From: Streptomyces sp. NBC_00490
GTDB lineage: Bacteria > Actinomycetota > Actinomycetes > Streptomycetales > Streptomycetaceae
DNA length: 64,000 bases
Assembly (NCBI RefSeq): GCF_036013645.1
Contig: NZ_CP107869.1
Coordinates: 1,178,001 to 1,242,000 of the forward strand
Direction: 5' to 3'
Shown here: positions 24,348 through 37,742 of the stretch, one piece after another
Layout of the letters: each line of letters opens with the position of its first letter
How positions within the stretch are numbered: the stretch's first letter is position 1
Program-made: the position numbers and the translations under genes
The notes under the pieces: model-generated
Database searches by the model: none
The model's input: only the letters and a program-made list of their open reading frames with translations
Told to the model about the DNA's origin: nothing

Positions 24348-26113
24348 GAGGCGTCACCGCCCGCCGGGTCACCGAGCCGGGCACGGACGGCCGGCGACAG
24401 GTCCGCGTGCAGGATCTCCAGCTCGCCGCCGAGGAACCGCCGGCGCAGCAGCCGGCGCTGGATCTTGCCGCTGGTGGTCCGCGACACCGTGCCGGGCGGC
24501 ACGAGTACGACGTTGTGGGCGGGCACCCCGACCTCCCGGGTGAGGTGGTCGCGGACACCCGCGGCGGCGCGGGCCAGCTCGTCCGGCTCTTCCCGGCGGG
24601 CCCGGTACTCGCGGACGATCACGACCTCCTCCTCGGGCACCGGCACCGAGAAGGCCGCGCCGACCCCGCCTTCCAGAGCCGGGTGGGCCTGCCGCGTCGC
24701 CGCCTCCAGGTCCTGCGGGTAGAGGTTGCGGCCGCGGACGATGATCAGCTCCTTGCTGCGGCCCGTGACGTACAGCTCGCCCTCGTGCAGGATTCCCAGG
24801 TCGCCGGTGCGCAGGAAGCCGCGCTCCCCGTCGGGCGTGACGGCGTCGAAGACGCGCCGGGTCTCCTCAGGCCGTCCCCAGTAGCCCCGGGCCACGTTCG
24901 GACCGCGCACCCAGATCTCGCCGACCCGGCCGTCCGGCAGCACCCGGCCCGCGTCGGCGTCGATGATCCGGACGTCGAGGTACTCGGCGGGGCCGCTGCT
25001 GACGATGCGGTGCACGGCGCCGCCGGTGGCCGGGGGAAGCAGCTCGCCGCGCTCGAACGCGGCGGCGTCCACCTCGGTGATCACGGCGCGGCGGGCGGGC
25101 CGGTCGCCGCAGACGACCAGGGTCGTCTCGGCCATGCCGTAGCCGGGGAGCATCGCCTCGGGTCGCAGCCCGGCGGCGGCGAACCGCCGGGTGAACGCCT
25201 CGACGGTGGCGGCCTGGACGGGCTCGGCGCCGTTGACCGCGCACCGCCAGCGCGAGAGGTCCAAGCGGGCCAAGTCCTCGTCGGTGATCCGCTGGACGCA
25301 CAGGTCGTAGGCGAAGTTCGGAGCGGGCGAGAAGTCGATGCCGTGCCGGTCGATCAGCGTCAGCCAGGTGTGCGGGCGCTTGAGGAAGGCCACCGGTGGC
25401 ATCAGCACGCTGCGACCGCCCAGGACGAGGGGCGTGAGGAGCAGCCCGATCAGCCCGAAGTCGTGGTAGAGCGGCAGCCAGCCGCCCACCGGGCGGTCGG
25501 CGCTCATCCCGGAGATCGCCGCGAGGATCTCGGCGTTGGCCAGCAGGTTGGCGTGGTCGACCATGACGCCCTTGGGGGCGGCGGTGGACCCCGAGGTGTA
25601 CTGGAGGAAAGCCAGCGCGTGCGGGTCGGCCGGTGGTGGCCGCCACCTGCTCGTCGCGGGCAGCTCGTCCGCAGGGTCGGGTGCGAGCACGGTCATGCCG
25701 CGGAGTTCCTGTTCCTTGGCCCAGGACGCGAGCGCTTCCAGGTCCGTTCCCTCCGCCAGGGCACCGACCGCTCCCGCGTCCCGGGCGATCGCGGCGAGCC
25801 GGTCGGCCCGCTTCCGCTGCGGGCCGTCGGGCGGCGGTGCGGGCACCGGGACCATGCCCGCGTACACGCAGCCCAGCAGGGACCACACGAACCCGGGCCC
25901 GGAGGGGTGCAGCACCAGCAGGCGGTCGCCGACAGCGAACCGTTCCTGCAGCAGCGCGGCGACCTGTCGGGCGGCCCGGTCGAGTTCGCCGTACGTCAGG
26001 GTCTCGTCGGCCTCGGCGCGGAGCGGGTCCGCGCTGAAGATCAGGGCCGTCCGGTCACCGTGCTCGTCCGCCCTCGCTCGCAGGAGTTCGACGAAGGTCC
26101 TGTGCTGGTCCAT
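24344..26113 (-). CDS. Fatty acyl-AMP ligase (FAAL), first gene of the biosynthetic operon
   Basis: A 589-residue adenylating enzyme. The P-loop-like core LAFLQYTSGSTAAPKGVMV (about 165-183), the FAAL-typical GGWLPLYHDFGLIGLLL, the A5 motif MLPGYGMAETT and the A7 motif FLRTGDLGILHEGELYVTGRSKELI are all present, and the C-terminal lid ends with TTSGKIQRRLL. FAALs load free fatty acids as acyl-AMP onto carrier proteins. The next genes are acyl dehydrogenases and a carrier protein, which supports that role here. ATG 26113 follows a GGAGG about 10 nt upstream. Confidence 0.92.
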   Translation of the reverse strand: MDQHRTFVELLRARADEHGDRTALIFSADPLRAEADETLTYGELDRAARQVAALLQERFAVGDRLLVLHPSGPGFVWSLLGCVYAGMVPVPAPPPDGPQRKRADRLAAIARDAGAVGALAEGTDLEALASWAKEQELRGMTVLAPDPADELPATSRWRPPPADPHALAFLQYTSGSTAAPKGVMVDHANLLANAEILAAISGMSADRPVGGWLPLYHDFGLIGLLLTPLVLGGRSVLMPPVAFLKRPHTWLTLIDRHGIDFSPAPNFAYDLCVQRITDEDLARLDLSRWRCAVNGAEPVQAATVEAFTRRFAAAGLRPEAMLPGYGMAETTLVVCGDRPARRAVITEVDAAAFERGELLPPATGGAVHRIVSSGPAEYLDVRIIDADAGRVLPDGRVGEIWVRGPNVARGYWGRPEETRRVFDAVTPDGERGFLRTGDLGILHEGELYVTGRSKELIIVRGRNLYPQDLEAATRQAHPALEGGVGAAFSVPVPEEEVVIVREYRARREEPDELARAAAGVRDHLTREVGVPAHNVVLVPPGTVSRTTSGKIQRRLLRRRFLGGELEILHADLSPAVRARLGDPAGGDAS

Positions 26114-26490
26114 GCGGTGTCAGCCTCCATCAGCGGGATGGTCTCGACGGCGGGACGTTGGGCGACCGAGCGTCACCCAGGGGCGGCTCCCTCTCCTACC
26201 GGCCTGCGAGAGGGACCCCTGTGACGGAAGGGACGGATGGGGCTGGCCATTGCCCCACCCTAAAGGTCATTCCGGCGCCGCCGGATGAGTAATTGGCAAG
26301 ACTTGCAGGCGAGTTGAGGCTCAAGCCACGGCGGATCGTTCGATAAGAGGCCGTTCGGTACTCCTCGGCCAAAGCGTGGGCAGAATGCGACAAGGCGAGC
26401 CGGGTATCCGCTGAAATGAGCACAGCACAGGTTCTGACCTGGTCGGGACAGGGCCGTTCAGCAAAGGCGTAGAAAGGGTGCTTTGACCAC
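26114..26490. other. Divergent promoter region of the biosynthetic operon
   Basis: A 377-nt stretch between the FAAL gene (minus) and an RsbW-type gene (plus). I see no convincing gene in it. It holds a short inverted repeat TCCGGC-GCC-GCCGGA (26271-26285) about 155 nt ahead of the FAAL start, an AT-richer tract around 26286-26310, and GGGTAT at 26402-26407 that resembles a SigB-type -10 element for the ATPase gene, although no good -35 matches. Confidence 0.5.
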
Positions 26491-26928
26491 ATGACCGCAC
26501 AGCATGGTCATACGGCCGACAGGGCAACGACTGCGCCCACCGTGACGACCGCGGCCGCGGCCCGCGACTACGCGCGGTCGGTCGTACGGCAGCAATGGGA
26601 CTCGGCGTCCCGCACGGCACGCGAGGAGGATGTCGTCGATCTGCTTCTCGTCGTGTCCGAACTCGTCACCAACGCCATCCGCCACGGTGACGGGCTGGCC
26701 GCGTTCGAGGTCGCCCTCGCCGAGGACGGCGTACGGCTCACCGTCCACGACAACAGCGACGCCGTCCCCGACGTCGCCTACGGCCGCGGCGAACTCCCCT
26801 CGGGGGACCACGGGCAGGGGTACGGCTGGCCGCTCATCATCCGCCTGGCGCGGGAGATCACCATCGACCCGCGCCCCGGGGGCGGCAAGTCGATCAGCGC
26901 GCTGGTCCCGCTGCGGGCCCGGCCATAA
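26491..26928 (+). CDS. RsbW-type ATP-binding serine kinase / anti-sigma factor
   Basis: A 145-residue GHKL domain. N box is VDLLLVVSELVTNAIRHGDG, G1 is VHDNSDAVPDVA, and G2 is GQGYGWPLIIRLAREITIDPRPGGGKSISALVPL. Streptomyces has dozens of such proteins; they bind and phosphorylate STAS antagonists and may hold sigma factors. It lies divergent from the lipid biosynthesis operon and ends 5 nt from a convergent ATPase of the same family. Confidence 0.88.
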   Translation: MTAQHGHTADRATTAPTVTTAAAARDYARSVVRQQWDSASRTAREEDVVDLLLVVSELVTNAIRHGDGLAAFEVALAEDGVRLTVHDNSDAVPDVAYGRGELPSGDHGQGYGWPLIIRLAREITIDPRPGGGKSISALVPLRARP

Positions 26929-26933
26929 CGCCC

Positions 26934-27365
26934 TCACCAGGGAAGAAAGACATGTATGTCCTTCCCGTCGTCCTTCGCGACGACGCTGACCTGGCTGCAC
27001 AGGGTGTGGATCAGATACCAGCCGACCCCGCCGTCCCGGTCGCGTCGGAAGGGACGCGGAGCCGGGGGTGTGCTGCTCGTGTCGTGGACGACGACATGGA
27101 CGCCGTCGAAGGTCCTGCGGAGCCGGACCTCGAAGGGGCCCGGCGCGTACTGGACCGCGTTCGCGGCCAGTTCCGTGACGACCAGGAGGATGTCGTCCCA
27201 GTGTTCCGGCGCGCTCGGCGGTGTCACCCGCGCGAGGCCGTCGAGGAACTCCTCCGCGTCCAGGCGGGCGTCCGTGACGTCGTGCAGATCGCCCGAATAG
27301 CGTGTGACCCGCTCCCGGACGGCTTCGGAGGCCGCACTTCGGTCCCGACTGTGCTCGGTTGTCAT
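26934..27365 (-). CDS. RsbW-type ATP-binding protein
   Basis: A 143-residue GHKL protein with N box DDILLVVTELAANAVQYAPGPF, a VVHDTSSTPP G1 region and GVGWYLIHTLCSQVSVVAKDDGKDIHVFLPW. The GWYLIH form is typical of the Streptomyces HATPase_c_2 group. I choose ATG 27365, preceded by a GGGGAAGGCGAG ribosome site; an in-frame ATG at 27410 is possible. It probably works with one of the STAS proteins in the window. Confidence 0.87.
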   Translation of the reverse strand: MTTEHSRDRSAASEAVRERVTRYSGDLHDVTDARLDAEEFLDGLARVTPPSAPEHWDDILLVVTELAANAVQYAPGPFEVRLRRTFDGVHVVVHDTSSTPPAPRPFRRDRDGGVGWYLIHTLCSQVSVVAKDDGKDIHVFLPW

Positions 27366-27522
27366 CTCGCCTTCCCCGCTCGGAGTCGCGCCGCATTCTG
27401 ACCGGCTCACTGATCCCTGTGGTCTCTTGGTTTCCCACGAGCGTGAGGGCTACGCGTATCGGGAGCGGTCGGTCCGCCGCAGCGTGCCCGCGGACTCGGA
27501 CCGCCGACTGGGGTGCGGTGGG

Positions 27523-28110
27523 TCACGACGTGGCTGACGGGCCCGTGCGGATGACGGCTTGGTCGCCGTGGGGGCCGAACAGGTGCAGGATCTCCACCGC
27601 GTCCGCCTCGGCGGGGCCGAACCAGTGCGGTTCGCTGGTGTCGAACTCGGCCACCTCGCCCGGGCGGACGGTGAACTCGCGTTCTCCCAGGATGAGACGG
27701 AGTTCACCGGCGAGCACGTAGAGCCACTCGTAGCCGGCGTGGGTCACGAGTTTCGGTTCACGGTGGGCGAGCACTTGCTTGAAGACCTGGACCCGACCCG
27801 GGTACTGCGTCAGCGGCACGAGGACGCTTCCGCGCTCCCTGCGACGGGGTTCCAGGTGAACGCGCGGGTCACCGGTGGCCGGAGCCGCCACCAGCTGGTC
27901 GAGCGCGACGCGGTGCGCTCGTGCGAGCGGGATGAGCAGGTCGAGCGTGGGGCGGCGGATGCCTGACTCCAGGCGCGACAGCGTGCTCAGCGAGATCCCG
28001 GTGTCTTCCGCGAGAGCCTCGAGCGTGAGTCCCCGGTCGCGTCGCAGTGCACGCAGCCGTGGTCCGATGCCGTCGAGTATCTCCGCGAGTTCGGCGTCCA
28101 TGGGGTCCAT
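27523..28110 (-). CDS. XRE-family regulator with C-terminal cupin sensor
   Basis: A 195-residue regulator. Residues 12-70 are an XRE helix-turn-helix (LRALRRDRGLTLEALAEDTGISLSTLSRLESGIRRPTLDLLIPLARAH), and residues 110-185 are a cupin barrel (EWLYVLAGELRLILGEREFTVRPGEVAEFDTSEPHWFG) that would bind a small ligand or metal. ATG 28110 follows GGAG at 8 nt spacing. It is divergent from an MFS exporter gene with an 85-nt gap, the usual arrangement for a repressor that controls its neighbour. Confidence 0.9.
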   Translation of the reverse strand: MDPMDAELAEILDGIGPRLRALRRDRGLTLEALAEDTGISLSTLSRLESGIRRPTLDLLIPLARAHRVALDQLVAAPATGDPRVHLEPRRRERGSVLVPLTQYPGRVQVFKQVLAHREPKLVTHAGYEWLYVLAGELRLILGEREFTVRPGEVAEFDTSEPHWFGPAEADAVEILHLFGPHGDQAVIRTGPSATS

Positions 28111-28195
28111 TTTGCAGTCTCCGCAAATCTGCTGGGCGGGTGCCGTCACCTGCTCCGAACATGGGCCGTCCAACGACCCGAACAGAGGTGGACCC

Positions 28196-29599
28196 GTGAC
28201 CACGACAATCCAGGCCGCTCAACCCGTACTGAGCGCACGACGGCGTTGGACGGTGCTGGCCGTCTGCGCGCTGAGCATGTTCCTCGTCGGCCTCGACACC
28301 ACCATCGTCAACGTGGGCCTGCCCGTGATCGGCCGCGGCCTGGGCGTGGGCACCCGCGGTCTGGAATGGGTCGTGGATGCCTACACCGTGGTCCTGGCCA
28401 GCCTCCTCATCTCCTCCGGCGCCCTCGCGGACCGCTTCGGCCGGCGTCGGGTGTTCCAGAGCGGACTGCTCCTCTTCGGTGGTGCGTCGCTGGCGTGCGC
28501 CGTCGCCCCGTCGCTCGGCTTCCTCGTCGCGGCACGGGCCGTCCAGGGCGTCGGCGCCTCGATGCTGAGCCCCGTGGCACTGGCGATCGTGGTGAGCGCG
28601 ATGCCCGATCCACGGGAGCGCGCCCGGGCGATCGGCGTATGGGCGTCGGTCTTCGGGCTCAGCATGGCGGCGGGCCCGGTGACCGGCGGATGGCTCATCG
28701 CCATGTTCGGCTGGCGGTCGGTGTTCTGGATCAACGCACCGATCATCGTCACCGCCCTCGTCCTGGTGGCCGTGCTCGTACCGGAGTCGTACGGACAGCG
28801 CGCCCGGCGGCTGGATCCGCCCGGCCAGGTGCTCCTCGCGGTGGCCCTGTCCGTCTTGGTCGGCGTCCTCATCGAAGGACCCCGCATCGGTTGGACCTCA
28901 CCCGCGGCGACGGCCGGCTATGCCCTGATCGTGCTGGCCACGGCCGGGTTCACATGGGTCGAGCTGCACCGGAGCGAGCCTTTGATGGATCTCGGGCTCT
29001 TCCGGCGGCCACCGTTCGCCTCGGCGGTCGTGGGCGCCGTGGCGGTGTTCGCGGCCCTGAACATCACTCTTCTGCTCACCACGTTCTCACTCCAGCACGC
29101 CCGCGGATGGACGCCGCTCGCGTCCGGCATGGCGACCCTGCCCATGGCGCTCGGGGCCACCCTGTGCGCGCCGTGGTCCGGCAACCTGGTGGCGCTCCTC
29201 GGCCCACGACGTCCGCTCGCCCTCGCGGGCGGGTTCACCGCCGCCGGTGGCCTGTGCATGGTCAATGTCGGCCAGGACACCAGCGTCCTGCTGATTCTGC
29301 TGGCCCACCTGCTCATCGGCATCGGATTCGGCTTCGCCAACGCGCCCCTCACCAACACCGCGGTCAGCGGCCTGCCGCCGTCCCGCGCCGGCGTGGCCGG
29401 GGCCATCACCTCCACCGCACGCCAGGTCGGCGCAGCGGTCGGTATCGCCGCCGCAGGGGGGCTGGTCGCAGGCGTCGGCCCCGCCGGGCTCGCCCATGCC
29501 ACCCGTCCCGGATGGCTGCTCGTGACGGCCTGCGGACTGTTCCTCCTCGTCGTGGCGCGAGCCGCCCACGCCTCCGAGAAGGCATCCTCGACGCCCTGA
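28196..29599 (+). CDS. MFS drug exporter, 14-helix EmrB/QacA type
   Basis: A 467-residue membrane protein with about 14 hydrophobic helices. Family motifs include the first-helix LDTTIVNVGLPVIGRGLG, the loop 2-3 motif GALADRFGRRRVFQ and the antiporter motif C region GVWASVFGLSMAAGPVTGGWL. It uses the proton gradient to export small molecules. GTG 28196 has AGAGGTG upstream. The XRE-cupin regulator on the other strand probably controls it. It is 2 kb from the biosynthetic operon, so export of that product is possible but not shown. Confidence 0.9.
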   Translation: MTTTIQAAQPVLSARRRWTVLAVCALSMFLVGLDTTIVNVGLPVIGRGLGVGTRGLEWVVDAYTVVLASLLISSGALADRFGRRRVFQSGLLLFGGASLACAVAPSLGFLVAARAVQGVGASMLSPVALAIVVSAMPDPRERARAIGVWASVFGLSMAAGPVTGGWLIAMFGWRSVFWINAPIIVTALVLVAVLVPESYGQRARRLDPPGQVLLAVALSVLVGVLIEGPRIGWTSPAATAGYALIVLATAGFTWVELHRSEPLMDLGLFRRPPFASAVVGAVAVFAALNITLLLTTFSLQHARGWTPLASGMATLPMALGATLCAPWSGNLVALLGPRRPLALAGGFTAAGGLCMVNVGQDTSVLLILLAHLLIGIGFGFANAPLTNTAVSGLPPSRAGVAGAITSTARQVGAAVGIAAAGGLVAGVGPAGLAHATRPGWLLVTACGLFLLVVARAAHASEKASSTP

Positions 29600-29609
29600 T
29601 CCGGTACCG

Positions 29610-32084
29610 CTAGGCGACCCGGATGCCCACGACACACGTGTCGTCGTCCGTGTCGGACCTGCTGTGGGTGAGCAGACGGTCCAACTGCTGTCCAAGGGTG
29701 GGCTGCACCGTGCGCGCGGTCGTCAGCAGGTGGGCCAGTGACTCCTCCATGGAACGGTCACGGCGTTCGATCAGGCCGTCCGTGTACATCAACAGGGTGT
29801 CGTCGGCGGCCAGTTGCATCTCGTGTTCCTCATACGTCGCCTCCGGCACGGCGCCGAGCAGCAGACCCTTGACCATAGGCAGCGTCGTCGCCTCGCTGCC
29901 GCGCACCAGGACCGGCGGCAGATGGCCCGCCCTGGCCCAGCGCAGGTTGCGGCGGTCGGGATCGTAGAGACCGCAGACCGCCGTGGCGGTGACGGCCCCG
30001 CTCAGATGGTGGGCCACCATGTTCAGCCAGGACAGCAGCTGACCCGGCCCGGCACCGGTGACGGCGAGCCCGCGCAGCGCGTTGCGCAGGACGACCATGC
30101 TGGTGGCCGCCTCGATGCCGTGTCCGGCGACATCCCCCACGCACAGCAGCACCAGCCCGGAGGGCAGCACGACGGCGTCGTACCAGTCACCGCCGACCAA
30201 CTGCTCCGTCTCGGCGGGCCGGTACCGCACCGCCACGCGCAGCCCGGGTGCCTCGAGCGGTGCCTGCGCCGGCGGCATGATGGCGTGCTGCAACTGGAGG
30301 GTCAGACGGTGGCGTTCGCTGGCCCGCTGCTCGGTGTGGGCGAGTTGGTCGCGGGTGGCCGCCAGCGCCACCTCCGTCCAGTGGTGGGCGGAGATGTCCT
30401 GATAGGCGCCCCGTACGAGATGCAGACGGCTGTCGGAGTCGAGGACCGGCTCGGCCGCCACCCGCAGATGCCGGGTCACGCCGTCGGGCCGCAGCAACCG
30501 GAAGGCGGTGGAGGCCGGCCGGTGGTGGTGCAGGAGGGTGCGCAGGAACCGGCCGATGGCGACCGCGTCGTCCGGGTGGGCGTGGGCGGGCAGATCCTCC
30601 AGCGAGATGGGCCCACTGGACAGGGGCTGGCCGTAGAGGTGGAAGAGCTGGCTGTTCCAGGTGATCTCACCGGTCAGCCGGTTCTCCTCGAAACCGCCGA
30701 TGCGGCCCAGCCGCTGGGCGTGCTGGAGCAGGTTCGCCAGGCGTGCCGTCTCGTCCTCTATCCGCCAGATGAGCAGCACACTGCCGCCGTGCCGGCTGAT
30801 GCTGACGTCGGCGACCGCCGACAGCGGTACGTCGTCCAGCAACTCGGTGAGCCGCATACGGCGGGCGCGGAAAGGCTCCCCCGTGGCGTGGACGCGTTCG
30901 ACCTGCTCGAACAGCCCGTTCTCACCGGCGGCCATCGGATACGCCTCCAGCAGGAGGGCCCCGCCCACCACGCCCCGCGGCCGGCCCGCGGGGTCCAGGA
31001 AGCGGGCGTTGACATGCTGGATGCGGAAGTCGACCAGTTCCCCCGCGCCATCGATGTGCGGGACGAGGACCAGGGCGGGGTCGTGGAGCCCGTCGGCCAG
31101 GTCCATCAGCTCGGCGGCGTCGAGCAGGACCCGGGGCCCCAGGGTGCCGTCGTCGCCGTCCGGCGGGTCGTACGACTCCAGGGTGTGGGAGCACAGCTCC
31201 GCCAGAGCCTCGATCTGCCGGACGATCTGCGGGGGCTGGGGTTCCAGCCGGGCGGGCCAGACGATCTCCAGGACACCGTGGATGCGGCCCGCGGTGCCGG
31301 CCGGCACCGCGACCCGGCCGCCGTCGGGGTGCTGATGCCCGCCGATGGAGGGCAGACCCGTGTCGGACAGCCGGCCGATCCACTGGCCCGTGCGTTCCGA
31401 AAGGCCCCGGCGCGCCACGGTCGCCACACCCGGCGGCACGTACCGCCAGCGTCCCGCTTCCGCGGGGGAGAAACCGGCGCTGCCCGCAAGGGTGAGAGAG
31501 CCGTCGGAGCCCAAGGCCCAGATGGCCACGGCCACCGCGCCCAACGGGGTCAGCGCATGGGCCAGCAGCGAGTCGGCGACGCTCTGCGCGTCCGGAGCGG
31601 CCAGTGCGGCGCTCTCCGCGGAGCGCAGTTCGACGGCGGCCGCGCCCTGGTCCGGCGTGCCGGGCGCGGCGGTCCCGCCCGCCGCGGCCGCGAGAAAGGC
31701 GGTCGTCACTTCGGAGAGCCGGTCCCGCGAGGCCTGGTTGATCACCTCGACGGCGAACTCGAGCGGTGTCACACCCGCCTGCCCGGTCAGCTCGGCCAGC
31801 TGCCGGGCGGCCTGTGCGGGACCGCACCCCAGACGCTCGACGAGGATGCCCTTGGCCAGTTCGATCAGGGCGCGTCCGTCCGCCTCCGCCTGTGCCTCGC
31901 GCACCTCCTGCCGCAGCCGCTCCACGGTCGCCGCGAGCCGGCCGACAGGCGTCTGCCGGGCGGTCGGGTCCGCGCCGCTGCGGGCTCCGGGCAACGAGGC
32001 GGAATCCGGCCCGGGGGACGGATCAGCGCCGGTCGCCGGGTCGTCGGCGGCTGCCGGATCGGGCGGCTGGTGAAGTCGGCTCAC
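29610..32084 (-). CDS. ANTAR-GAF-PAS-PP2C signalling protein
   Basis: An 824-residue protein. After a Pro/Asp-rich start, residues 55-116 are an ANTAR-like helical domain (GRALIELAKGILVERLGCGPAQAARQLAELTG), usually an RNA-binding antiterminator unit. A GAF domain (about 155-315), two PAS-like domains (about 325-580, with IRQHVNARFLDP-like and WNSQLFHLYGQPL segments) and a SpoIIE phosphatase (about 605-824; GGDWYDAVVLPSG, CVGDVAGHGIEAATSM, WARAGHLPPVL, LMYTDGLIERRD, DDDTCVVGIRV) follow. Coupling ANTAR to a PP2C output is seen in Streptomyces. It sits just after the poly-HAMP kinase gene on the same strand. GTG start at 32084. Confidence 0.87.
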   Translation of the reverse strand: MSRLHQPPDPAAADDPATGADPSPGPDSASLPGARSGADPTARQTPVGRLAATVERLRQEVREAQAEADGRALIELAKGILVERLGCGPAQAARQLAELTGQAGVTPLEFAVEVINQASRDRLSEVTTAFLAAAAGGTAAPGTPDQGAAAVELRSAESAALAAPDAQSVADSLLAHALTPLGAVAVAIWALGSDGSLTLAGSAGFSPAEAGRWRYVPPGVATVARRGLSERTGQWIGRLSDTGLPSIGGHQHPDGGRVAVPAGTAGRIHGVLEIVWPARLEPQPPQIVRQIEALAELCSHTLESYDPPDGDDGTLGPRVLLDAAELMDLADGLHDPALVLVPHIDGAGELVDFRIQHVNARFLDPAGRPRGVVGGALLLEAYPMAAGENGLFEQVERVHATGEPFRARRMRLTELLDDVPLSAVADVSISRHGGSVLLIWRIEDETARLANLLQHAQRLGRIGGFEENRLTGEITWNSQLFHLYGQPLSSGPISLEDLPAHAHPDDAVAIGRFLRTLLHHHRPASTAFRLLRPDGVTRHLRVAAEPVLDSDSRLHLVRGAYQDISAHHWTEVALAATRDQLAHTEQRASERHRLTLQLQHAIMPPAQAPLEAPGLRVAVRYRPAETEQLVGGDWYDAVVLPSGLVLLCVGDVAGHGIEAATSMVVLRNALRGLAVTGAGPGQLLSWLNMVAHHLSGAVTATAVCGLYDPDRRNLRWARAGHLPPVLVRGSEATTLPMVKGLLLGAVPEATYEEHEMQLAADDTLLMYTDGLIERRDRSMEESLAHLLTTARTVQPTLGQQLDRLLTHSRSDTDDDTCVVGIRVA

Positions 32085-32160
32085 GATGGGGCTGTTCCTC
32101 GGTTCGAACGTCCAGGGACGACACGTGGTCGGCGGGCAGGCGCGGCGGCATGGCCTTCCG

Positions 32161-36414
<4,254 letters not shown>

Positions 36415-36555
36415 GCGCACCCTCGTTCCGCTCCCCAAGAGCCCTCACCCCGAGGACTCGGAACCGCGCCAGGCCGTGAAGGGCCCTGCCCATCGCCCGC
36501 GTTTCCGCTGTTCACGGACGCCGCACGATGTAGAAATCCGGTGAAGGCTAACGCA

Positions 36556-36571
36556 GTTGTCGGGTGACAAC
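36556..36571. promoter_or_regulatory. Perfect palindrome GTTGTC-GGGT-GACAAC upstream of the hybrid kinase
   Basis: A 6-4-6 perfect inverted repeat 142 nt ahead of the kinase start at 36414. Half sites match those at 10279 and 12197. Probable operator for the same regulator. Confidence 0.55.
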
Positions 36572-36676
36572 CAAAGCCTGGCGCGAGCCCGCCGCCCACG
36601 CGAAAAAGGCCGTACGGAAGTGGCATGACACAGCCGTCCTGGGGCACTCGTAAAAGTTCGGCTCCGATGACGCCCA

Positions 36677-37042
36677 TCATGGCGCGAGGGCATCCCGAAC
36701 GGTCGGATAACAGGCCACGAGGGTGTCGAGCCCCACGAGCTGCACCGTGCGCAGCACGGCACCCCGCACCCCCACCAGCCGTAGCCATCCCCGCGCGGCC
36801 TGCGTGGCCTGGTACGTGGCGACCAGGGCATTGACCCCACTGGAGTCCATGAACGTCACCCGGCTCAGATCGACGACGACCCGCTGCCCGGCAGCCGCGC
36901 CCTCCGGCGGTACGAAGCGGGTGAGAGCCGTCACACTCTGGTAGTCCACCTCACCGTAGAGGCTGAGGACGGTGACGCCCTCGACGTCAGACCGGACCAC
37001 GGACAGCCGACCCTGACCCACTGCTTCCTGGTTGTCTGCCAC
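36677..37042 (-). CDS. STAS anti-sigma factor antagonist
   Basis: A 121-residue STAS protein with the phospho-acceptor helix VVVDLSRVTFMDSSGVNALVATYQ, nearly the same as in BldG/RsbV. I start it at GTG 37042, which has AGAGGA five bases upstream; the frame continues to ATG 37135. It precedes the hybrid kinase gene on the same strand and is divergent from an RsbW-type gene, so a partner-switching pair is likely. Confidence 0.86.
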   Translation of the reverse strand: MADNQEAVGQGRLSVVRSDVEGVTVLSLYGEVDYQSVTALTRFVPPEGAAAGQRVVVDLSRVTFMDSSGVNALVATYQATQAARGWLRLVGVRGAVLRTVQLVGLDTLVACYPTVRDALAP

Positions 37043-37154
37043 TCGTATCCTCTGCACGCTCGGGGGCTGAGCCACGTCTCCGTTTTTGCCAACGTTGCCC
37101 CGCTCCCCCGCCCGCGATGCGCGCAGATCAGCCATTCATAGGATCGCGACACAG

Positions 37155-37179
37155 GAGTGATACGGGATTTACGGGGTAT
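37155..37179 (+). promoter_or_regulatory. Possible SigB-type promoter
   Basis: GAGT, 15 nt, then GGGTAT (37174-37179), about 70 nt before the ATPase start. It fits the loose GNNT-N15-GGGTAT pattern of stress sigma factors in Streptomyces. Weak evidence, by pattern only. Confidence 0.3.
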
Positions 37180-37249
37180 TCGCGCGCTCATGAACGGGGT
37201 ATTGGAGATCGTCGGCAGGGGACCTGTCCCGCGCGAGGAGTGTTCCCGG

Positions 37250-37684
37250 ATGCCGGATGACGCACCTGCCGAGATGACTGTGGCTCTTGACGGGGCCGTC
37301 GGCTGTATCGCCGACGCGAGGTCCAGCGCGACCGAGTTCCTGACACGGGCCCAGAGCGAACACGGCCTACCGGTGTCGGCACGCGCCATGGACCTGACGC
37401 AGCTGGTGGTCAGCGAGCTGGTCACCAACGCGCTCAAATACGCGCCCGGGCCGGTGATGCTGCAGTTGCGCATCACCGGCGGCTCGGTGGAGATCACCGT
37501 GTGGGACACCGACCCGACCCTCCCGACGGCCCGGAGCGCCGACGCCGGACGGGTGGGCCAGCACGGTCTGGAGATCGTGATGGCCGTGGTCCAGGGCTTC
37601 GAGGCGCACCGCGAGCCCGTCGGTAAGCGGATCACCGGCCGGCTCGCGCTGCTCGACGATCCACTGCTGGACTTCGACGGCTGA
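37250..37684 (+). CDS. RsbW-type ATP-binding protein
   Basis: A 144-residue GHKL protein with N box MDLTQLVVSELVTNALKYAPGPV, G1-like VWDTDPTLP and G2 region GQHGLEIVMAVVQGFEAHREPVGKRITGRL. I favour ATG 37250, with GAGGAG about 9 nt upstream, over GTG 37157, which adds 31 residues of no clear similarity. Divergent from the STAS gene at 36677; the two are plausible kinase and substrate. Confidence 0.86.
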   Translation: MPDDAPAEMTVALDGAVGCIADARSSATEFLTRAQSEHGLPVSARAMDLTQLVVSELVTNALKYAPGPVMLQLRITGGSVEITVWDTDPTLPTARSADAGRVGQHGLEIVMAVVQGFEAHREPVGKRITGRLALLDDPLLDFDG

Positions 37685-37742
37685 AACGACCCTTACACCG
37701 ACACGGACGGACGCGCTCCCTCGGCTCCGGAGAGGGGTGGCG

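Noticed and set aside
28196..29599. MFS gene as the exporter of the 13-26 kb operon product
   Set aside because: It has its own divergent XRE-cupin regulator and is separated by four regulatory genes. Proximity alone is not enough.
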